A stretch of 64,000 nt of DNA. Origin: Rhizoctonia solani (Eukaryota; Basidiomycota; Agaricomycetes; Cantharellales; Ceratobasidiaceae). The notes under the pieces were generated by a model. It had not been told where the DNA came from. It was given only the letters and a program-made list of their open reading frames with translations, and did not search any database. The stretch is from the NCBI RefSeq assembly GCF_016906535.1, contig NC_057380.1, positions 62,001 to 126,000 on the forward strand, read 5' to 3'. This document shows, piece after piece, positions 57,136-64,000 of the stretch (position 1 is the stretch's first letter; each line of letters begins with the position of its first letter). The translations under genes were made by a program, and so were the position numbers.

Positions 57136-57500
57136 ATGCTCAAGAGTCTATTGACTCCGTTGAAAACTCGGTTCGAGGAAGCTGTCTCTCTACGGAGCAA
57201 TGACACACCTGATGCGGTGCCCGAGTCCCCGGAGGACTTTGAACGCGATGCTAGGGCAGAGACCATGCGGATGGTAGTCCAATCGATAAACGCGGTAGAG
57301 GATGATACAGCGAGAATAGACGTGAGTCGAGTTCATTTTTCCATTGCGTTTACTTATGTCCATACTAGCTTCTGGGTGAAGCCTCAAGACTTATGCTGAT
57401 AGATCCCGCAACGAAGGATGTGTTTCGTGAAATGGACGGATTTCTTGTGCTCATCAGTTTTCTGTCAACGAGCGCGTTTTTGCCAAATTCTGTCATATAG
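57136..57500 (+). pseudogene. Truncated 5' fragment of a BEACH-type (beige-like) gene
   Basis: Exon 1 (57136..57321) codes MLKSLLTPLKTRFEEAVSL... to DDTARID and is followed by a good GTGAGT donor. From 57402 a frame reads [20 protein letters not shown], then stops at TAG 57498. Both parts resemble the N-terminal region of fungal BEACH/WD40 proteins (large vesicle-traffic scaffolds of over 2,000 aa), but the two frames do not join and the piece between them is missing. The fragment ends where a 60-bp dispersed repeat starts. The family call is from recall of similar proteins and is moderate. Confidence 0.45.
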
Positions 57501-57556
57501 GTCTGTTCGACACACTTACGAGCTTCAATCGATAGGATGGATCCACGCTCGAATCT
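57493..57556 (+). repeat. 60-bp dispersed repeat, copy 2
   Basis: Matches 50790..50850 (CACTTACGAGCTTC core). It begins at the break of the BEACH-like fragment, so it may mark an insertion or a rearrangement joint. Confidence 0.7.
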
Positions 57557-59172
57557 CCAATTGTATGTGCGATGATTTCATTCTAAGAAGCCATGTCCAT
57601 CGAGTCTAAAGTGCTGGACAAGACCACCATTTTTATTTGTTTCTTTTTTTATTCTTTTTTTTTTTTTACAAAACCTGTTTTTTTTTTCCCGAAGAGTCCA
57701 AAGTGATAACACCATTTCCATTCATGTATATAGGCAGTGGACCACGATATAGTTAATGGCTGAGCAGATACAGGTCTGGGATAGAATGAGTACCAGGAGC
57801 TTGAACGCGAGCCTATTCTAAAGGCATGGCTTACGCATACATCAGGCGAATCGTCCACTTAGATCGATTACAGAATACTCTCGTACATTTTGTGCATTGT
57901 AGCATCCAATGTCATGACCACTGACTCTGCACTTCGTTCTCGGAATTTTTAAGAGATAAGATGGGGGGGAGGGGGTTCACTAAAACATACATCCGTCAGT
58001 TCTGCCGCAGGCACCGATGCTGTTCACCCATGTATCGTACTTACACATCACTTGAAGTGTACCTTCTGATACGGCCCTGGCGCACCTTGTTCCTTCCTTA
58101 CCCAGTGCATATTGTGAGCACAGACTGTGTGCCCTAAGCTGGGGACTTTTGGCAAAGTTCTCACCTTCTCGGCTCACGCGAACGTGCCCACAGCACAGTT
58201 TTTCCCTACCGCCAGTCCCCTTTTCCTGTGAGTCTCGCCCACCCACATATCTATTACTCGCATACAACTCGCGGTCTGATCGCCCGCCCAGCTCGCCCAG
58301 TAGATCGGCCCCCACCCTCCTTCGTCCTCCGGTCCAGGTTGTCTGCGCGTTTTTCTCTATCTCCCTACCCTCATGTTATTGTCTCCGTGATGCACCGGCC
58401 TGGAGCCAAGCTAGCACCAGTGAGGCATACAGAACACAACGCCTCTTCGTACGTATTTCATGCGAGGTATGTACCGCCCAGGGCATTGTTTAGCTCTTTT
58501 CTCAATAAACCGCTATGGATACAAATCTACCACATGGTCTGTCAGCGTTGCTGATAGTGACTACATGATGGGTCTAAGCGTCGGCACTATAACTGTATGA
58601 TCATTCGAGGCTTGTTGACAGCCCAAACGATTTAACTTTACAAATTCGACCAGGTAGATGTCAATAGGTATGAACCTATCACGTTTGTCAAAGTCTTGTT
58701 ATGCAGGTTTCAAGGCCTTGCCAGCAGGGTGGCAACGGGTAACGCAATAGAGAACGACAAGTGAGTTACGAAATGAAACGTGAAGCAAAATAGACATGTG
58801 ACAGGTTGCTCAACCCCAGGCCTTACCGACAGCGTCACTGGCGTCTCTTCACATCCCTGTGTCCAAGTAACAGCTTGATACTATACCTCCGTGAGTTTCG
58901 ATCCACATCCTCCTACCATCTATTTTGCTTGACGCTTTGCTGATATAAGATGAATAACAAAGGGCGAGTCACAATGAGCCACTGAAGTTATTTGTATTTA
59001 GAACACAAAGAATACAGGATGTCTGGCGGAGTGTGTGTGAAACAAACAGCTCCGTGCTTTGAGAGCTCGCGTACCTACATGCCAGCTGTCTGCTTAACCT
59101 GATATGACGACATTTCCTAGTAGCAACGTTAGAAACAGTAGGCGATGGTGCGGCTGAGCTGAAATACAATTG
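57557..59172. other. Intergenic region with T-rich tract
   Basis: 57633..57690 is a T-rich low-complexity tract. A CT-rich stretch at 58160..58400 gives two overlapping open frames (58149..58493 and 58228..58554) of biased composition that I do not accept as genes. Nothing else recognised. Confidence 0.45.
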
Positions 59173-59412
59173 TTACAACACTTCAGGGACACACATCTCT
59201 AAACGACATTCAAAACCGGGGCAACACTGATCGTTATTATCACATAGCTAGATGCGAACGATGAGTAAAAGCCAATCCGGCGTGGAAAGTGAACTTACAT
59301 CAGGAGCTGGTCCCCGGCATTCACGGGTTCCTAGCCTAGTCGGAGTGGGTGTGGCAAGAGTCATTGAGATAGAGAGTAAAAGTGCACTCAGTAGTATGGA
59401 AAGGTAGTTCAT
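59173..59412 (-). CDS. Small secreted cysteine-rich peptide, cystine-knot pattern (62 aa)
   Basis: Exons 59299..59412 and 59173..59247 with a 51-nt GT-AG intron; 62 aa. The first ~21 residues are a signal peptide (MNYLSILLSALLLSISMTLA) with a likely cut after TLA. A short TPTPTRLGTR segment follows, perhaps a propeptide, then a mature part with six cysteines spaced C-x6-C-x5-C-C-x4-C-x4-C (CDNNDQCCPGFECRLEMC). This matches the inhibitor-cystine-knot (knottin) pattern, used by protease inhibitors, channel ligands and some fungal effectors. Size, secretion and cysteine content make it an effector candidate; target unknown. The frame continues upstream without a good start, and the ATG chosen is the one that opens the signal peptide. 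Confidence 0.72.
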
Positions 59413-61769
59413 TGTAGTACAAGTGATTTCTGCTTCAGGCTCGAATAGAGATGAGACTCCGGGACAGATGAAGCTACTGCGAGGGAGTTCTGGGCTTTTA
59501 ATGCCTAGATGAGGACCCGGCTTACTTTGCAAGGTATCAATTGTACTTGCAGTCGTGATACAATCGTAAACAATCGCTATTCTACATCTCACCCTTCCGG
59601 CAACATCCGAGTCATGCACATCGATCTGTCGGTACATTTGCACAGTGAATGAGGTGGGGCCTCATCTGTCGATATCACGGATTATCGTTCTAGAGTTGTG
59701 GCTGATATGCGATGCCTAGCTTCGAGTGTACTCGTCTCCGAGTAGAGCTCTAGATCTGGGAAAGTCTCCGTTGATGCCATCATACTTTACTTGTAAAGGT
59801 TTGGTGGACCACCATCCAAAATCCTGCCATACCATATGCTGGTAAGCTTCGATACGGTGACACTCACAGCATAACAAAAATCGGATCGATAACACCATAG
59901 TACATCTCGGGAGGGCATCAAAACGATTATTTTTATGGATACGTCAATATTTGTAGGAGTAGTAAGTCAACCCTTGAGCTCAATGAGTGAGCCTAGGTTG
60001 AGAAAGGTCCATCCGGACTTAATATAAACTTATTCAGAGTAGTGTACACATCGCGGGGTACGTATGGTTGAAACAACTACTCGCCTTGTCTGAAATTCGG
60101 AATCATGCTTTTGTTCGTATTGAATTAATCGGTGATGGAATATTCGGTTACTCATGCGATTGCTGGGCTTATAGAGGAAAACAACGAACGAATAGCATAT
60201 AGCCCCTTATAATCAACCAACTCACAATAGACCACCCCGACTTATTCTATCTTTCCCGCCCAAGTCATTATCTCTGAAAGATTTAAAAACGCTGCGGTGA
60301 CTACCGTAAATCGCTTTAGAAGTAACCTAGAGTTCCCTAAAAATTTCCCGAGCAGATCGTAGTTGGGTTATCCGATTCAATTGCTCCGGAGAATTCGGGA
60401 ACAGCAGGCCAAGTTGACGTGTGCGTAATTCTCCTGTCAAATAACCGTCTGGCAGCCGAAGAGATGATCAGGATATGAGAGGGTGCTGATGTACAAAGGA
60501 GGCCGAGCCGATCATCGAACACCTTCTCGCTCAGATACACCTTATGATCTGAACACTTTAAGGTGGGGATCGCTATTTGCATTTTATCAAATAAATATGC
60601 ATGTATTGAATCAAACTTCGGTCCTTGTCACTAGCAAGCACCTCCTCCCCTCCCGATCTATGCCTGCAATAGATGGCGTGTGCGGAAATAAGAAACGAAT
60701 TCTCGGCTCGTTTGATTAATAGAAATGCTATATTACAATCATGCTACGAATAATCTCAGAGTGGTGCAACTTTCCCAGGAGAGCTTATTTCTGAATGACA
60801 TCATAACACCCGTATGCTAATGCCGTTAGTCTCATAGCATGCTGCCATACATAGCTGGAGGGTTGCTCATGCATTATAACCACTGGAAATATTCAATTTG
60901 GTACATTAGCTACCTTATTCTCGTGAAGAATTAACCTCGTCGACGAGTAGTTTGCTTAAAGCATCTAATGTGGGCAAAACGATTCTTATCAAGCCCATCT
61001 GGAGTCAGCTGGGTTTCCTGTGGCTCAGGGCTGCTCTGAAGAGCACTTCAATAGCCAAAGAGAGGCACCGGAGGCATGTGATCTATCATCCAGGTCGCTC
61101 GCTCATCCTCACAGGTATGCGAGCGATCCAGGGATTCTTTTGATTGCCATAAAGAGTAGTGATTGGGTTTAAGAACCAAAGGCGATTAAAACGAAGTGAT
61201 TGTACATCGAAATTGAACTTAGCTACAAAGGTGAAGCTGTCTACGTAATATCAGATCGTAGTGCTATCTGCAAAACATATGAAGTAACGGGCTATAACAA
61301 TGGGAATGGCCTGACAGGCCATGCTCATAAACATCTCTTCGCTTCACTAGTATTTGATCCTCAAATTTAATCATGATTAAGGGAACTTACACGTTCTTCC
61401 GCTTCTATTAGATCCGGGTAGCCCCATCAAAAGATCATGCCATCCCAATTGAATGCCTTGAGGAAGTGCCTACTTCGTGATCTACATAGTCTGGTGTTCG
61501 GTTCGGTACAACATTCTTCAAACTTAGTGTTGCAGATGAGTTGCACAATCCGCTAGAGCCGACTATGTTTTTCCCCTGCAATAACCGCGCATAATCTAAT
61601 CCCTAACTGTCAGAAAATGCCACAGGCCTCTTGATATATGCTTGCAGCATCATCGTGTGGGTTCATATGCACAAAATTACAAGTTGCATGCATCATATCC
61701 TATATGGTTTGAGATCTCGTAGAAAGCATTCGAGGATATATGCTTATTTCTCTAAGACGAATCTGAATA
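59413..61769. other. 2.4-kb region, nothing supported
   Basis: Short frames on both strands only; none has a recognisable motif, signal peptide or splice-consistent partner. AT content rises toward 60000-60300. No repeat partner in the window was noticed. Confidence 0.45.
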
Positions 61770-62183
61770 TTGCCAGACGAGCTGTTCAGTAGGGTCACCC
61801 AGTATGTCTTAGGTAGGAGATTCGTCAGCGTTCAGCTTCCTATCGGATCTACTGACTCTATGTACTTGTATATCGAACCAATCATCAAAAATGAAGAGAG
61901 TGAAATATTGGCCTTCTGTTCGGAATTGAAGTCTAAGAGTGCACGCGAACACGTGGCGGAACCAAGTACGCACCAAATCATGGACGTTTTCGGGAAGAAC
62001 AGTTTACGTTCAAGCTCCGAAAGCCGACAGCTAGCAGTGACGCTGAGCGAGCACTACTTCGAAGCTTTCTGGATCAATTCGATTCAATCAACGGCAGCCC
62101 CCGTACTGTCTGGACTATATAACCCAAGCGGTACCTCTGCGTTAACGTCTCCTCAGAACAGACACTACCTTTCAGTTCACTAA
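61770..62183 (+). CDS. Hypothetical open frame, possibly a 3' exon
   Basis: The frame of ~137 codons lacks an ATG at its start and begins at an acceptor-like sequence (ATATTGCCAG), so it may be the last exon of a gene whose first exons I cannot place. The first internal ATG is at 61860. It includes RRFVSVQLPIGSTDSMYLYI and a Ser-rich C-terminal part, with no known domain. It ends 15 bp before the next gene's ATG on the same strand, an oddly short gap for a fungus, so it could instead be part of that gene's leader. Confidence 0.28.
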   Translation: MPDELFSRVTQYVLGRRFVSVQLPIGSTDSMYLYIEPIIKNEESEILAFCSELKSKSAREHVAEPSTHQIMDVFGKNSLRSSSESRQLAVTLSEHYFEAFWINSIQSTAAPVLSGLYNPSGTSALTSPQNRHYLSVH

Positions 62184-62198
62184 CTCACATTGATCCTC

Positions 62199-62671
62199 AT
62201 GAAGCTTCTACTCGCCCTTGCCATCTCCCCGTTCCTTCTGGGAAAGCCTTTGGCCAGCCCCACACCAATTGAAGGGGTGGCTGTCCCCGAGGCCGGTGGT
62301 CCTACAGTATCCTGCAAAGTGTCTCCATTCGTAAGCTTGGTAGATTTTTCCAGAATCATAGTTACATCTCTGAGCAAGCCATTCATCAGACTTGCCATAG
62401 CCCGAGCGATTGCTGTTCGGGGAAGTGCACTGGAGGATTCTTTGGCGGCTTCTGCAAGCCTGGCTGGGCAAGCTAGTTTTACCAATATGGTATGTACCAG
62501 CGCTATCTATGGTGGTGTTTAGATGGTATCTGACCTCACGATCATTGTTTTTTTTCACCTTGTCAGTTAGCTTTGGCAGCTCCATCATATGAAACTAGCC
62601 TACAAGGTTTTCTCACTCGGAAGTATAGCAATGTTGACCTAAAATATTGTGTATCTACCCTGTTGTCATGA
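62199..62671 (+). CDS. Predicted secreted protein, 131 aa, unknown family
   Basis: Exons 62199..62489 and 62567..62671 with a 77-nt GT-AG intron ending in a T-rich tract and CAG. The N-terminus MKLLLALAISPFLLGKPLA is a typical signal peptide with a likely cut before SPTPIEG. The mature part has two cysteines only and a helical Ala-rich region (LAIARAIAVRGSALEDSLAA). An in-frame GTAAGC at 62332 could start a 31-nt intron but that is too short to accept. I recognise no family. It may be an effector-like protein; confidence rests on the signal peptide and clean splicing. Confidence 0.5.
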
Positions 62672-63149
62672 ATCAGATATTACAACCAATACTATGCGGG
62701 TTCCCACGCAGGCGCAAATAATTGATCAAATTATAGACAAGAGCAACGTAGCACATCTAATGCTACAAGCATAATATTCATTCAATAGACGGCTTAATGA
62801 TGAGCTTGAGGGAAACTCAAGTCTTGAAATGCAATGCGTAGTGATAAGAGCAAAGATGCAGTACTGGACTGACTTAACCTACACTTTGGTCACTATTTGT
62901 GCACTGTGGGTTCTGTATGCGCCACAAGAGGGGGAGCCTGTGACCGCCCGCAGGCAGCCTGGGGGCATTGGACGGGCTACACAAGGCCGCAACGGTCCGG
63001 ATCAAAGGCTTGGGGTGGCAGTGAACCACACATGGATGGGTATCACGGAAATCAATATATAAAAAAATACGTGATAAAAAACATAGGTGATAAACAAATA
63101 ATATTGCCAAACACGTGGTGTAAATTGAGGGGTGTCAGGTGGGTGCTGA
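62672..63149. other. Spacer before the CpG-poor repeat
   Basis: Ordinary base composition with CpG present (for example GACCGCCCGCAGGC-like sequence near 62940). No gene supported. Confidence 0.4.
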
Positions 63150-64000
63150 AAAACGCAAGGATAATCTGAAACTTTGTGCTCAGTACACCATTCCAAGATT
63201 GTAGTATGGAATGGTGTCTGTCCAACTCACGTGACCATGACCTCTGCCCTTGGTCAAATATCACATGTGATGCCTCCATGCACTACAGCTCACATACTCA
63301 CTTATATATCCTTTCACTCCAATTGTCTGTTAGAAGCATGGGTATTTTTGAGATCTCCAATTGTTGATCTTTCCAACATTTGTGGATCTCACACCAGTGC
63401 TTCATCTCCCAATACTTACTCAATGCTGGTACTAATATTTAAATCCAAATCTGCAACATGATGCCTCATGCACAACACAAATTTGATTAACTTTGTTTTA
63501 GACTACCACAAAATGCTATCATGATGCCCTCAGGCTGACTACTTCAGGCACCTCAATAGGCTGGTACATGTTTCATGGATATTTCTTTTCTCCCTGCTGT
63601 TTGTTTGCTTTCTCAGTTACATTTCCAGGAGTGTAACTGAGAAGAACTTACTACAACTTGGGTCCAAAAGCTTTGATACTCTTTTGCTCATAATATCCAC
63701 CCCAATTGTCCATGGTTCAATCTCTGCTGCAAGTTTCACACTCTTTCCTTAATTTGCTACTTGTGTCTCACAATTTGTACTCCTGGAGTTTCAGACTGGT
63801 ATGATGTGACTTAGCCTAGGCACACTTGTGATATGAATTAGAATATGCATATACACTTTGTCATGACCCAACTGTATGGTTGGTCACATGCTAGTGGGCA
63901 GGTGCTTAGGGCTGTACTAAACAATGCAAAACACTATCTAAGGCTATACTACTGCTGACTAAGCTACTTAAGGTAGCACTGAACTGCCTAACTACAATGA
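63150..64000. repeat. CpG-depleted old repeat running off the window end
   Basis: About 850 bp with only two CpG dinucleotides (63154 and the CACGTG at 63229), against one per 15-25 bp elsewhere, and a matching excess of TG and CA. Its segment 63663..63812 is a relative of 51253..51410. No coding frame survives. This is the profile of a repeat that was long methylated and lost its CpG by deamination. Confidence 0.7.
63663..63812 (+). repeat. ~155-bp dispersed repeat, CpG-poor copy
   Basis: Shares AAAGCTTTGATACTCTTTT and GGTTCAATCTCTRCTGCAAG with 51253..51410. It has no CpG at all; six of eight aligned CpG sites of the other copy are TpG or CpA here. Confidence 0.7.

Noticed and set aside
58149..58554. 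Two overlapping plus-strand frames of about 110 codons
   Set aside because: Composition is that of a CT-rich tract; Pro/Ser-rich in every frame, with no start context or family.
62332..62362. 31-nt GTAAGC...TAG intron in the secreted-protein gene
   Set aside because: Too short, and the frame stays open through it.
1..64000. CRISPR arrays, tRNA or rRNA genes, operons
   Set aside because: No regular spacer array, no cloverleaf-compatible sequence noticed by eye, and gene structure is eukaryotic with introns; a tRNA scan was not possible.

Overview
The window looks like nuclear DNA of a filamentous basidiomycete. Nearly every gene is cut by short GT-AG introns (about 50-65 nt, a few GC-AG). 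The protein families are typical of Agaricomycetes: patatin-like phospholipase, TPR-CHAT protein, Zn2Cys6 regulator with the long fungal C-terminal domain, ferritin-like domain protein, MACPF proteins and chromodomain Ty3 elements. The mix is most like Rhizoctonia/Ceratobasidium (Cantharellales); that placement is inference from family resemblance, not from a search.

Layout. 1-2087 (+): 3' part of a MACPF-like/jacalin-like gene. 2756-4777 (-): GMC oxidoreductase with one frameshift. 6076-8516 (+): second MACPF-like/lectin gene. 8732-11042 (-): mitochondrial ClpX, the only clear housekeeping gene, 13 exons. 12009-13585 (+): patatin-like lipase. 14202-26662: a copia-type retrotransposon with 266-bp LTRs, carrying a whole chromodomain Ty3/gypsy element (19273-25716) inserted in its RNase H region; both have intact target-site duplications. 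26813-29270 (-): third MACPF-like/lectin gene. 30617-34756 (+): TPR-CHAT protein. 35825-38147 (+): Zn2Cys6 transcription factor. 39128-40584 (-): ferritin-like protein. 41625-43395 (-): unknown 568-aa protein. 45935-46810 (+): Ser/Pro-rich protein. 48599-50293 (+): disordered protein ending in an alpha-crystallin (HSP20) domain. 52213-54105 (-): a fourth MACPF protein. 54979-55658 (+): a 141-aa beta-trefoil, protease-inhibitor-like protein. 57136-57500: broken 5' piece of a BEACH-type gene. 59173-59412 (-): a 62-aa secreted cystine-knot candidate. 62199-62671 (+): a second predicted secreted protein. 63150-64000: an almost CpG-free old repeat running off the end.

Two themes stand out. First, it is an accessory, interaction-type region: four MACPF-type (pore-former fold) genes, lectin domains, a beta-trefoil inhibitor-like protein, a cystine-knot secreted peptide, a CHAT protease-like protein and a patatin lipase lie between transposons. 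There are no operons; joint action is only suggested by family type. Second, repeats carry a strong CpG-to-TpG/CpA mutation mark: 11 of 13 differences between the gypsy LTRs, all five TGA stops in copia, loss of one catalytic Asp codon, and the terminal repeat with about one CpG in 850 bp. The copia LTRs appear identical although the element holds decayed coding sequence and an older-looking gypsy insert, so the composite may have moved as a unit or its LTRs may have been homogenised.
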